Shown: piece by piece, positions 55,501-62,161 of the stretch | Layout of the letters: every line of letters starts with the position of its first letter | How positions within the stretch are numbered: position 1 is the stretch's first letter | NCBI GenBank assembly: GCA_019747875.1 | Contig: JAIEQI010000078.1 | Span: forward strand, 20,515-84,514 | DNA: 64,000 nt | Source: Candidatus Obscuribacterales bacterium | Lineage (GTDB): Bacteria; Cyanobacteriota; Vampirovibrionia; Obscuribacterales; Obscuribacteraceae | Direction of reading: 5' to 3' | Program-made: the position numbers and the translations under genes | Notes under the pieces: generated by a model | What the model was told of the DNA's origin: nothing | What the model saw: the letters and a program-made list of their open reading frames with translations, nothing else | Database searches by the model: none

Positions 55501-58500
55501 CACGGGCGGTGCAATCACCATCTCAGCAACATTAGGCACACTGACTATGAATGGCGGAATCGCTGGTTCCGGCGGGCGGGCTTTCAGTGCAGCTGGTACC
55601 GGTGGTGCCGGCGGTGCTGGTACAAGCATCGGCGGTGGCGGTGGATCTGTCGGCTCAGGCGGAACCGGCGGCAACGGCAGTCCGATCACGATCAGCACTA
55701 AGACTCTCACTCAGTCAGGCGGGCAAGTGATCCGCTCCGATGGCGGCGCCCTTAACGGAGCCAACGGCTCAGCTACAGGTGGTGCCGGCGGCAATGGTAC
55801 AGGAGCAGGAGTAGGTTCAGGCGGACTCGGCGGCTCGGTAGGAAATATGGGCTCGGCCGGAAGCGGCGGCGTCATCTCGATCACAGCCGCTGCCGGAATC
55901 ACTATTCCTGGAGGCGGCTCTGTAGTTGCTCAAGGTGGCGGCGCTATCGGAGATGGCGGCGGTAACATCAGTGGAACCGGTGGCGCCGGTGGTGGCATTG
56001 GCGGCACCGGTCTCAATGGCGGAAATGGCGGCAACGTCGGAACCGGACCTCAGCTAGGAAGAGGCGGCACCATTGTCATCTCTTCCGGCACTGCAGCCTC
56101 AACCATCAATTCCGTCAATGTGGACGGTGGTACTGGAGCCGGAGTCAACTTTGCTGGTAGCTCCGGTGCCGGAGCCGACGGTGCCGCAGCCGGACGCGGT
56201 GGTAATTCAGGCAACGTCGGAGCCAACGGAAACGGCGGCGATGCTGGTGTTATAACAATAACAAGCTCTAGTGCCAATATCGACCTTGGCACCATAAGTG
56301 CAAGCGGCGGCAAAGGCACCAACTACACGATCAGCACCGCAGATGGCGGCAATCAGCTAGCCTCTGCGACTTTCGGAGGTTCGTCCGGAACGCTAGGCAG
56401 TGGAGCGAACGGTGGTCGGGGAGGCACAGTAACTATCAGCAGTGGTACTGGCTTCACCAGAATTGCGGCCGGCGGTATTACCGCTAATGGCGGCAGTAAT
56501 GGAAATATGACAGGCAACACCGGCAACGGTGGCAAAGGCACAGCCCTGGCAGGTAGCTCGGGACTGATCGGCAACCATGGCTCGGCAGGCGCCGGCGGTA
56601 TCATCACAATCACAGCAGGTGCATTGAATCCTAACCCAGGCCCATTCGGCAATATCTTCGCTGATGGCGGTGTCTTATTCGGCTCATTTACCTCATTTAG
56701 CGGTAACGGCGGCGAATCAACCGCTGGCTCTGGCGGCTCAGCAGGAAGCGTTGGAAACGGCGGTTCTGGCGGAGCAGGCGGACAGATAACGATCAGTGCA
56801 AGTTCAGCCCAATTGGTGAGCGTAAGTGCAGTTGGTGGTGACATAGCAGCAGCCGGCGCGTTCAACGCCAAGACAGGAAACGCAGGCAAAGGTGTCACAG
56901 CAGCCGGTTTTGTGGGAGCGCTCGGAAGCGGCAACAACGGCGGTGCTGGTGGAACGATATCAATAAGCGTTAGCAATGCAGTGCCTGCAAATGGAACGCT
57001 GACAGTAACGGGAGCCGTAAACACGAATGGCGGCAGCGCAACCGGCGGTACCGGGTACAAAGGCATCACAGGAACTGGTGGCGATGTCACTGCCGTTGGA
57101 GCGATGGCCTCGTCAGCCGGCACCATGGGGGCGACCGGCAACGGAGGCCGTGGTGGCAGCATAACACTCTTCTCGTCGGGCGACATGGCTGTTAATTCTA
57201 TTGGTTCATTCGGGCAGGCCGCTCAACCAATGAACGCGACGTCCGGTGATGGTGGGAACAGCGCTGCTGGAGCAGGTGGTACAGGTGGATCCATCGGAGC
57301 TACAGGTACTGGTGGCAATGGTGGCGCAATTTCGATAACTACTTCGGGTTCAGCCCTTTCTCTAACGACCGTAAGTTCCTTCGGAGGAGCCGGTGGTGGT
57401 ATCGGAGCCATCACCGCAGGCAAAGGCGGGAACGGCGCCACCACTGGTGGCACTGGTGGAAGCGTAGGAACGTCCGGCAATGGTGGCACAGGCGGCGCCA
57501 TAACCATCAGTGCGGCTAGTGGAACGCTCACCTTGAATAGTGGAGGCTTCGGGATGAATTCCATTGGCGGTGGCGCATTCGCTCCTGCGGGCACCGCTGG
57601 CGCCGGAGGGAACGTCACCGTCAATGGTGGTAAGGGTGGACAGGGCGGCAACATCGGTAACGGTGGAACGGCTGGTACAGCCGGTGCAATCACAATGAAT
57701 GCCAAGACTTACACAGAGAACGGTGGGGGAGCATACCTCATATCGGCAAGTGGCGGTGCTCTGAACGGCACCAACGCTACAGCTGGAGCCGGGGGCGGAG
57801 CCAATGCTGGTGGAATCAATGCAAACGGCGGAGACGGCGGAAACATAGGAAATGCCGGAAGCGCTGGTAATGGCGCGGCAATCTCAATTACCGCGCAAGC
57901 TGGAATTAACTTCGCGGCATTCACTCAAGTTCAATCGAAGGGAGGAAGTGCAGGCGCCGTTACCTTCAACGGTGGCGCCGGTGGTGGTGTAATCCTTGTC
58001 GGCCCAAATGTTAACGGCGGAAATGGTGGCAACGTCGGTAACGGACCGAGCGCCGGCAACGGTGGAGCAGTCACCATTACTGCTGGAACCGGTGCAAGCA
58101 CTCTGCTCTCTATCGAAACCACTGGTGGTTCAGCTGGCGACTTCAACGGCACAACCGGTGCCGGTGGTGGCGCCTTGGGAACCGGGCGTGGCGGCAACTC
58201 AGGAACAGCCGGCAATGGTGGAAGCGGTGGCAATGCCGGTGGCATCACCGTATCTAACAATAATGGACTTCTGACGATCAAGAATCTGCTCTTGAGCGGA
58301 GGCAATAATGGAAATTACAACTTAGGCACTGGAGCAGCCGGTGGCGGTGGCGCATTCGGTGGAAGTTCGGGAAGCATTGGCTTCAATGGTAATGCTGGCA
58401 ATGCCGGCAGCTTGACTCTCACAAACTCCACGTCTGGTGGCATAACATTGACCAATGGCTTAACGGCAACTGGTGGTAACTCGCTTGCAATGTCTGGAGG

Positions 58501-60403
58501 CACCGGCAGCGGTGGTTCTGGTACCAGTGCCGGTGGAAATAGCGGAAATGTAGGCAACAATGGCAACTCTGGAAGTGGCTTGCTAGGCGGCTCTATCACC
58601 TCAGCAGGTACATTCACCTCGGGCACCATAAACGCAACAGGTGGTGCCGTAGCAGACGTCTACTCAAGCAGTACGGGAGTCGGTGGACAGGGCGGAGTTG
58701 GCAATACGGGCACGGGAGGCTTCTCTGGAAGTTTGGGCAACCAAGGTTCAGGAGGAGCTGGTGGTAACCTCACTATTTCTGCGCAGGTTATCGCCATGGG
58801 AACTTCCGACATCAGCCTGCAAGGTGGAAGTGTAACCGGCAACTATACGGGCGTTTCAGGTACAGGTGGAGCTGGAACGACCGGCGGCTTAGCCGGTGCT
58901 ATCGGAAACCAGGGAATTGCTGGCAGAGGTGGAGCTCTCGTAATTAGTGTATCCAACCCAGTACCGGCAACTGGAACTATCAACCTTCAGGGTGTGACAA
59001 CAGCAGGTGGCGTAGCAAGCGGCACTTATGCTGTGGTAGGCAACAACGGAGGGCAGGGCTTCAATGGCGCCGGCGGACGTGGTGCGACGACTGGCAACTC
59101 AGCCCAGGGTGGAGCTGGTGGAAGTATCTCTATTACCTCCAGCGGAAGCATGACATTCACAGCCGCAGTTACAGCAGCTGGTCAAAACTCCGCGGCTAAT
59201 TCCAGTAAAGGCGGTACTGGTGGACAAGGCACCACAATCGGTGGCGCCGGCGGCTCTGTCGGACTAGCTCCGACTGGTGGAGCTGCTGGTCCGATCACAT
59301 TGCGATCAACGGGCGGAACCGTCACAACTGCGGCAGCAGGAGTGCTTGCTAACGGCGGTAACGGTGGACCCAACAGTGGACAGGGCGGTACAGGTGGAGC
59401 CGGTGGTCCAAATGGCGGCACAGGTGGCAGCGTCGGCTCATCCGGTAGTGGCGGAGCTGGTTCCTCCATCTTTATTTCACAACCACGCGTAGTTCCAGTA
59501 ACTAACGTCCTGGGCGGTACCTTCGGCGCACAGACAGGCATAGCTGGAGCTGGCGGCGCTCCAAACGGAGCGGCTGGTACAGTCGGTCCACAAGGAACGA
59601 ATGGAGCCAACGGCAGCCTCACCTTGGCACCGTGGGATTACGATGTCGATCCTATCTCCGAGTACAACAAGAAACTCAAGAAGTGGAGACGACAAATCGC
59701 CCAGAACTCCGATCGCTCGGTTAGCGAAAACGAAGGCACTCTAGATCCAGTAGCTTACGTCCAGCCAATGGCAGCTGCGGCTCAAAATGGAGTCCCCACT
59801 CCTGAGTCTGTCCTGCAATCAGTTGGAGTACCACTGGTTCAAGAATCTGCAGTTACAAGAAGCGTAGCGACACGCCTCTGTGGCGCTGCGACCTTCACGG
59901 AAAGTGCCAACGCCGCAATGACCATGCAATCCGGTGCCGTCTTCTTCGCACCGGAGAAAGAAGATCTGGTTCTGAATACGCCACAAGGTGACGTACACAT
60001 AGCAGTCGGAGCTAAAGCTCTGGTTCATGTCAAAAACGGCTTCGTCGCAGTTCTAAACTTGCACGATCATCGCGCCGGACAAGTTCGCATCCACAGCGGT
60101 AATCAGAATGTCGATGTAGTGACGGGCAAACAATTGGTGATTGGACCTGATTCATCAGTCGATCTGGCTGCCGTCAATCCAACACCGGAGATTGCAGTGC
60201 GCTCCGTTAAGAGCCATGTACTCAGCACTAAGCAACGCGTATTCACCGCGGACTTCTCGATCATGTCGGCACTGATGAATCACAATGCCTTGAAGAACAT
60301 GACAAAGAGCGGCGAGCACAAGAAGCACGTTGATCAAATGCTCAAGAACGCTACGATCCTCTCGTTCGTAACAGCTAAGCATGGTGCCTACAAGACGAAG
60401 TGA
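43508..60403 (+). CDS. Giant secreted glycine-rich beta-strand-repeat protein (5,631 residues)
   Basis: A signal peptide (residues 1-31, basic then hydrophobic, cleavage after SALA) opens the protein. Residues ~60-415 are a beta-helix-like region rich in Asn/Ile/Thr. Residues ~415-5376 are Gly-rich, with units of 57-61 residues: a strand like GGxITIS, a turn TGxI, a strand ending xxGG, then GxGG and GGSxGSxGNGGxGG. The C-terminal ~255 residues are ordinary sequence, with a basic stretch (KKLKKWRRQ) and a FecR-like segment at ~5477-5548 (TPQGDVHIAVGAKALVHVKNG). I see no LPxTG anchor, transmembrane tail, TPS-type secretion domain or neighbouring TpsB pore. Cysteines are very rare. Likely a surface or matrix adhesin tied to the polysaccharide; this is inference from build and position. 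Confidence 0.93.
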   Translation: MRLRSFRASTTNVLAASFLLAQSLTLQSALADPTTSDPSTSVPVNSPGSSGNSAASGTAAATTLSQLMVGSGQNLVLDFGNSSSINVTDNIHIEQGGTLYAISTNPNVTNASLFANNIFNNLGGTITSILPTGGLAGYANAIPNLSLSLIAVNDIINAGTISSAANLNMFAGGQILNQATQGAVAPVMQAVNNLNLFSSNIINQGMIESLTANININNPATYTATLANVMGVNDLSSLIANTVNVTGTTGIMSAINGSINIGGTGLANQTVMTLLGGDYISQALNISAPLGTINAELGNITGTTNLAAEIVHLGSSSNVLTLGDVCIDGDPTFFNTLGGISITGTLTAGEDLAILASGDIDLGGNEIIARDGTGQGRTVYLIAGAALTPVGGAAPQTGVIPAGNYPPDPGPITVGSVSVTGASGTGGNIIGNGGKITTTATVAGKSGGNVNLLAFSKSNTTGGITSLSIDTSGSGAGANGSVTLLAGGSTNNLNGILDVAVSAIGGSGAAGNITFTNAQPVTSLSFNTSGTASGSFSQGALSLFNISLNNGSIKTDGGQIAMTAAGILSTVAIESKGTGALAGRNGGAIIFTSNNGPINLSGSLDSSGAAAGAVVGVSAAGQAGGSAGSITMVSNGALGGITLDSAVAKGAAGGTGNAGVGQFQNGGAGGAGGAGGPIVLNSSGLINITGAGGLNAQGGGGGTGATGGIAGLGGAGGTGGNAGSISLVSGANSNITVFSDLNSTGGTGGTGGNGGAFGTGGAGGNGGASGAISITPPSGAGTKTSVGGILLVGGAGGLGGDGGDGVPGFATTVGGIGGAGGNGAAGGSFSYVGGLEFHQTGVASGINVQSGIGGNGGKGGVGTTVGLPNFPGANGGNGGNGGKTGATGNITISSGIIQVQVLNAAGAQTGSGGVGGKGGDGNNANGGAGGNGGNVFAGNKGGNITLSSTNGGDITISQSAFTVGAPAGKAGSGGAGGDATNTSGAGGAGGNSGLGADGNAAGNVTITTTGNVTVAGIFAFGGQGSNAGSGGKGGKGLTGAGGAGGGVLSPGNGGNGGMVSITSGNGKTLTINAGPANIGINTNGGASFVFGAGGGEGGQGSVGGSGGNIGSSAVMNAAAPGAGNTANTNAIGKAGNAGSLTLAAGTGSIVLAANAMVQNDGGLALISADAGAGGLGTSGLGGNGGSFAPLGTGVLTTDGGAITISGKSLTVNNSAAISASGGSLTTTLNASAATSAAGGQGATNGGTGGSIGNNNTLTLGKGGSIGITMTNGVDLNGTIASVGGSLLINAASGQGGGSTAAANGVGGSSGSIGSFGSSGAGGNISIAAGAGDIMGGLGTVSANGGAASFGLNTRAAGAASGTGASNGGSTGSIGSVGNAGSGGTLSLSNTANISVANVTSKGGAFSLAATVGAATAAAAAGTGTGGSSGSIGSAGNAGSGGSITLSTTTGTISSAVTSQGGGYIYTAPTIGIAGNAGQAVGSTGFGGSSGSIGLLGNGGNGGVVSLSTTTGAISSSVNVDASAPQMLNISIGAAGSNTVNGGMGGNSGSVAGGGNGGTGGSITISTGSGGISSAALSSNGGAAGIFTGTIGLAGDGATGGTGGSFGNTGSAGSGGSISLSSTTGIITVNTVTANGGNSGTFANATAGTGGVGTANAGGSGGSFGLIVNSGPGGTITMKTGAAINPTGNFSVNGGQIIAPNFVTTGSGKSGVAGNGGSAGGFAGFGTGGTAGTISLTGTGMSLKTLNANGADITAANLTIGTSGISTNAAGGAGGNIGNAGILGGGGKISLTATGGVISFTGLSAVGGSGSANSYNYTASAGSNGGTSGGAGGSVGNAFGGGAGGSVTISAANLTFGAASTLTINGGNGQDNTGIGGIGGKGSSTTGGAGGSIGSAGNGGSAGLANITVTGNNDFTNLTISGIGGNGGVQAGQAKDGGQGVSLGGAAGSLGLTGSGGAGASLVSITGSTGLILPDITLTGGNGGGLTGTVGLFGGDAANTGTGGVGGSILGFGNGGNGGNLTISSSGQIDAGLTGVWTSNGGTAQGAIGTAGKGGAGLLGGSGGSIGNGGTAGNGGTFTITANQFLQQAFANNINLIGGDLVVGNATGGEGGTGAAGVNSTGGLGGSVGNVGGSGNGGNLTITGTTSTLGQEAVRTKGLLNLQGGSIKANATATATSGAGGAANFIGGNSGITGNGQNTGNGGNLTIISAAGNINVVNNVTLRGMDNTTYAGGTGAGGNNTNLVENNGRAGNSANTGNGGNGGNGGNFTISSTSGDISIPVVDAVGGRAAHFTQKSGSAGVITTPGVSTIGASSGNAGNGGNGGNGGNLTVTTGKGLFSTLAATTFHGGNAGDYTGGSGTAGFGKAQGGNSGNAGFGGNAGNGGNLTVSTGSGDINMAQYGARGGEMGIYSPVTSDGGDSLGIGGNAGNLLGGGKGGNGGNATLSGANITTTTVFNISGGGNLTADFAGQTGRGGDSTGGTRGGNGGSLLSLGSFGNGGTFTATTTGTYKVNGALSSIGGTSNRTSNFTLGRGGDVTGGTGGTGGNAGDIGNHPNGGNGGNITISAGTIISGAPISTNGGRAMLLTGTSGRGGNGVLQLGGTGTSIGAAGNGGNAGNITFTISGTAQSQINSVITANGENGGQNNINAGDGGLVTGASGTGGKGGSINGTANGGNGGAITISAAQADLQIAKNISALGGVGQGSITAGRNAGNGGQGFNGGAGGDITAMGIAGNGGNLTITAKLVSQKAGFFPILDVSGGSIDTGAMGGLSAGNGGNAATAAGGTGGNGGNVITGGGAGNGGNISITGTTGVTLNNLVSAGGGFSGFGLYQLSAGFFAKGGTGVGPGTAIVGGNGGSVGNLPNAGRAGNATINSGTGALTVVGINLTGGSGATLIGTLGAAGAATGGTAGRGGTSGSIGSGSSGGAGGTLMLSGSGGINVNGNLTTTGGNGLTYTGSTGAGGDGFGANGIGGNSGSLGVNGNGGNGGAITIAGSTGAITFTNSVVTASGGNTGLRGGNTGIGGNGDGSAGFSGSIAGGGTSGSGGAITISTTGVINTIGAGSELRTDGGNFGGTTGKTGQGGASTNGSGGASGSLAASGITGAGGFISINGGSVTLNGLSSQGGNAAINFTGETGKGGQGGILGGIAGSIGNNASGGQGGSLSLTSSGNITLNGALNLSGGLGTSIYNAIAGGGGQGGQSGGAGGSLGSSSSGGSAGNAIIQAGAAGVFLMNAGSSINADGRNAGTFGAAAAAGAGGQGLVASGGLGGSLGNAGIGGSGGTVQIVAPGPDQAGPTPVATVRAISAIGGAGGGYANTAVAGAGGQGGTTGGGGGSIGSPGAGGAGGRIILSAAQGTISQLGDLTTRGGNASAPAGMGGAGNDGAAIGGLGGNVAIAGGPLAGSGGAITITSKTFTDGAANNITSDGGDLVGGTTAQGGQGGKGTAGTGTGAGGGSVGGLGRAGTAGAITISSTAGMTLGGTVSAKGGNATLVMTSNGGAGGQGGANGGLGGMTGLGASAGFGSSITLSGATGTVTANKIDASGGSLGTYAGITGAGGVAGTGVGGSSGQALANGTAGNGGTISISGSTGLITLTEVKSNGGNGGIYSIGSGAGGDSATQLVGGASGAVLGNGAAGLGGTVIISNSTGGIQFNGAVTNIDVSGGAAGNTTGSSGAGGRGTTQGGASGSVGAGGAAGNAGQIVLSTAGGLTSAAGSTLKADGGAQAQYSSQSGLGGNSANGVGGTSGIVGSQGNGGSGGNITVSANAISLQTISLLGGDVAGGANYTGKSNNGGDGKIQTGAGGAVGNGGSGGRGGNLTMTASNATPANGKMSWTSINASGGLATALYQPSGGNGGLALAGGNASGGIGGSVGISGSGGSGGTITLTATGNFGDVGNPIPGNIISDGRAGAVHEGLAGAGGGALGTGSGGMGGSLGATGTGGAGGVISLTSNGAAPNLSGVTSNGGDGGRYGTGLFAKAGNGGGGGTVGGLGGSVGLTGNGGTGGAITISATLGTLTMNGGIAGSGGRAFSAAGTGGAGGAGTSIGGGGGSVGSGGTGGNGSPITISTKTLTQSGGQVIRSDGGALNGANGSATGGAGGNGTGAGVGSGGLGGSVGNMGSAGSGGVISITAAAGITIPGGGSVVAQGGGAIGDGGGNISGTGGAGGGIGGTGLNGGNGGNVGTGPQLGRGGTIVISSGTAASTINSVNVDGGTGAGVNFAGSSGAGADGAAAGRGGNSGNVGANGNGGDAGVITITSSSANIDLGTISASGGKGTNYTISTADGGNQLASATFGGSSGTLGSGANGGRGGTVTISSGTGFTRIAAGGITANGGSNGNMTGNTGNGGKGTALAGSSGLIGNHGSAGAGGIITITAGALNPNPGPFGNIFADGGVLFGSFTSFSGNGGESTAGSGGSAGSVGNGGSGGAGGQITISASSAQLVSVSAVGGDIAAAGAFNAKTGNAGKGVTAAGFVGALGSGNNGGAGGTISISVSNAVPANGTLTVTGAVNTNGGSATGGTGYKGITGTGGDVTAVGAMASSAGTMGATGNGGRGGSITLFSSGDMAVNSIGSFGQAAQPMNATSGDGGNSAAGAGGTGGSIGATGTGGNGGAISITTSGSALSLTTVSSFGGAGGGIGAITAGKGGNGATTGGTGGSVGTSGNGGTGGAITISAASGTLTLNSGGFGMNSIGGGAFAPAGTAGAGGNVTVNGGKGGQGGNIGNGGTAGTAGAITMNAKTYTENGGGAYLISASGGALNGTNATAGAGGGANAGGINANGGDGGNIGNAGSAGNGAAISITAQAGINFAAFTQVQSKGGSAGAVTFNGGAGGGVILVGPNVNGGNGGNVGNGPSAGNGGAVTITAGTGASTLLSIETTGGSAGDFNGTTGAGGGALGTGRGGNSGTAGNGGSGGNAGGITVSNNNGLLTIKNLLLSGGNNGNYNLGTGAAGGGGAFGGSSGSIGFNGNAGNAGSLTLTNSTSGGITLTNGLTATGGNSLAMSGGTGSGGSGTSAGGNSGNVGNNGNSGSGLLGGSITSAGTFTSGTINATGGAVADVYSSSTGVGGQGGVGNTGTGGFSGSLGNQGSGGAGGNLTISAQVIAMGTSDISLQGGSVTGNYTGVSGTGGAGTTGGLAGAIGNQGIAGRGGALVISVSNPVPATGTINLQGVTTAGGVASGTYAVVGNNGGQGFNGAGGRGATTGNSAQGGAGGSISITSSGSMTFTAAVTAAGQNSAANSSKGGTGGQGTTIGGAGGSVGLAPTGGAAGPITLRSTGGTVTTAAAGVLANGGNGGPNSGQGGTGGAGGPNGGTGGSVGSSGSGGAGSSIFISQPRVVPVTNVLGGTFGAQTGIAGAGGAPNGAAGTVGPQGTNGANGSLTLAPWDYDVDPISEYNKKLKKWRRQIAQNSDRSVSENEGTLDPVAYVQPMAAAAQNGVPTPESVLQSVGVPLVQESAVTRSVATRLCGAATFTESANAAMTMQSGAVFFAPEKEDLVLNTPQGDVHIAVGAKALVHVKNGFVAVLNLHDHRAGQVRIHSGNQNVDVVTGKQLVIGPDSSVDLAAVNPTPEIAVRSVKSHVLSTKQRVFTADFSIMSALMNHNALKNMTKSGEHKKHVDQMLKNATILSFVTAKHGAYKTK
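45480..59625 (+). repeat. Glycine-rich tandem repeat region (about 57-61 residues per unit)
   Basis: Roughly 80 units by length. Consecutive units I measured near 54.2-54.9 kb are 58, 61, 59 and 57 residues. Strand positions (ITIS and the segment before GG) are conserved in type while other positions vary, so copies differ at the DNA level and are old. The coding strand is dense in GGN codons, which creates long proline-rich antisense frames that are not genes. Confidence 0.85.
49727..59625 (+). repeat. Higher-order ~2.0-kb super-repeats in the giant gene
   Basis: A distinctive unit recurs at 49727, 51707, 53711, 55676 and 57680; in the last three copies it reads KTFT, KTLT and KTYT. The spacings are 660, 668, 655 and 668 codons. 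Other unit types keep the same order inside each block, for example SNATPANG at 54962, SNAVPANG at 56972 and SNPVPATG at 58952. Each block is about 11 basic units, so whole blocks were duplicated after the basic unit had spread. Confidence 0.75.
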
Positions 60404-60442
60404 AAAGTGCACGACCTAAATCTAAATTGAGAAAGTGATCTT

Positions 60443-62155
60443 GTGGTAAGTACAACAATTCCCAAGCGCTTAAAGCCTCGTCATAGCGACGTACTGGCAC
60501 TGGTTATATTGCTACTACTCACCTTTATGTCGTGGCTTGTGGCTGGACCACATGGCAACTTTCCGAATAACGATGACTGGATCTATGCTGGAGGAGTAAA
60601 AAGCATTGTCACAACAGGGAGATTCCAAATCCCGGGTAGCAATGCTTTCAACTTCATTCCGATCCACTTAGCTGCAATGCTCTGCACTATGGTCGGATTC
60701 TCCTATCCGGCATTGCGCTGCGTTTCGATCTTCTTTCATATTCTGGGAGTGGCTGGCTTATACCTGTCTTTAAGAGAGTGCAGGGTTAGCAGCGGAAATG
60801 CAGGCATTCTTTCCTCTATTTACGCATTTTCTCCATTCCTTTTGAATCTCAGTTTATCCTTCATGACTGACGTCCCAGCCCTGGCTATGTGCAACTGGAC
60901 GATATACTTTGTTCTTGCCGCAATAAATAGGAAAAGTCTAAGACTGTTCTTGGTATCAATGCTTGCATTGACAGCAGCAATGGCGATTAGACAGACGTCC
61001 TTAGTCCTTTTGCCTCCAGTACTAATAGCCGCTCTTCTTTCGCTGACTCAAAACCGCCAAAGGCTCCTATTCTTGACATCACTCATGTTACCCGCCGTGT
61101 CGTTTGTCTTATTGCAAAGGTGGCTAGCGGACTCATCGACTACTGCAGCCCAAGGGAATTCACAATATTCGCAACTTTTGATCTCAGCTTTTAGCACTAT
61201 TACACCCCTCAATTTAGCCGAGACATTCTCTAAGGCTGCCTGCTATGTCGGTCTTTTCTTATTACCAATTACGATTCCTCTCTTTTTTGCCTTACCATTT
61301 AAGAAGGGCGGAAAATTGCCACTCTTGCTTTCATCGATTTTTTCAACGGTCCTGCTAGCTACACTGATAAATGTGCAAAGACTCGGTAGCATCATGCCCT
61401 ATTTTCTAAATCTATTTTTTCCACCCATATTGGGCTGTTATGGTCTTGTAGGCGGTGTGTCAGTTTGGAAAACCGTACACGTTGAAAAACTCACATATTT
61501 TTGCGATGCAATGGCGGTTTGTTGGCTTTTCACTTTGGTATTTAGCGTGTGTGGTATTAAACCCGATACTACAGATCAAGAAGAATTACTGCTAGTATCC
61601 CGCCGAAAGATAGCGATAATACTTATTTTGTTTTGCACGGCCGCCGGAACATATCTACAACTCTTGACCAGTGCTTTCGACAGGTATCTTTTAGCCGTTC
61701 TTGCTCCATGCATTATTACCTTAGGTCCTCTGTGGCAAAGGGTATGCACTATCAAATTGCAAGTCGTTAGTACAGTTTTGTCAATTGCAGTAGCCGCTTA
61801 CGGTGTGATCGCTGCAATGGATGTGATGAATTTTTCGCGAAGCCAACTATCGGCTATAACTTTCCTGGAACAAAGAGGAATATCCGCTGACAGAATTGAC
61901 GCTGGTCCCGCGTACACTATTCCTTTAGGAGGTGCTGAATTCAGCAAGGCCTTCAAGCAAGGGATAGGCTGGCCCGAAAGCATGCGTGGAAAATACTCAC
62001 CCGGAAGTATAAGATGGTGGCCAGTGATTTCAGATGAATTCATCATTGCATCTGTGACCTTAGAAGGATATGAAGTCGTTCGCTCCTTCACATATTGGAG
62101 CCCACTTTCTTGGAAAAATAAGACTGTTTATGTATTGAAGAGCAAAGGCAATTAG
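60443..62155 (+). CDS. GT-C (family 39-like) membrane glycosyltransferase
   Basis: A 570-residue multispanning protein. NFPNNDDWIYAGGVKSI in the first outer loop carries the paired Asp expected of PMT/ArnT-like transferases. It continues with FIPIHLAAMLCTMVGF, LSLSFMTDVPALAMCNW and AMAIRQTSLVLLPPVL. The C-terminal ~90 residues form a small outer domain (ITFLEQRGISADRIDAG). The start is GTG at 60443, 39 bp after the giant gene, so it may share its transcript. It is followed 6 bp later by a WbqC-like gene. Probably transfers a sugar to the polymer, or possibly to the giant protein; the latter is speculation from position. Confidence 0.8.
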   Translation: MVSTTIPKRLKPRHSDVLALVILLLLTFMSWLVAGPHGNFPNNDDWIYAGGVKSIVTTGRFQIPGSNAFNFIPIHLAAMLCTMVGFSYPALRCVSIFFHILGVAGLYLSLRECRVSSGNAGILSSIYAFSPFLLNLSLSFMTDVPALAMCNWTIYFVLAAINRKSLRLFLVSMLALTAAMAIRQTSLVLLPPVLIAALLSLTQNRQRLLFLTSLMLPAVSFVLLQRWLADSSTTAAQGNSQYSQLLISAFSTITPLNLAETFSKAACYVGLFLLPITIPLFFALPFKKGGKLPLLLSSIFSTVLLATLINVQRLGSIMPYFLNLFFPPILGCYGLVGGVSVWKTVHVEKLTYFCDAMAVCWLFTLVFSVCGIKPDTTDQEELLLVSRRKIAIILILFCTAAGTYLQLLTSAFDRYLLAVLAPCIITLGPLWQRVCTIKLQVVSTVLSIAVAAYGVIAAMDVMNFSRSQLSAITFLEQRGISADRIDAGPAYTIPLGGAEFSKAFKQGIGWPESMRGKYSPGSIRWWPVISDEFIIASVTLEGYEVVRSFTYWSPLSWKNKTVYVLKSKGN

Positions 62156-62161
62156 GTAATC

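Noticed and set aside
43570..59700. Many long proline-rich open frames on the minus strand opposite the giant gene (PPLPPLPPVPP-type products)
   Set aside because: They are the antisense reading of GGN glycine codons, which cannot give stops in that frame. They have no ribosome sites and their boundaries follow the sense repeat.
43508..60403. CRISPR or satellite array
   Set aside because: The periodicity is at protein level (about 57-61 codons) with variable DNA; there are no identical short repeats with unique spacers, and one frame runs through.
43508..60403. Mycobacterial PE_PGRS protein or collagen-like protein
   Set aside because: GGxGG runs resemble PGRS, but there is no PE domain and a signal peptide is present; glycine is not at every third position, so it is not collagen-like.
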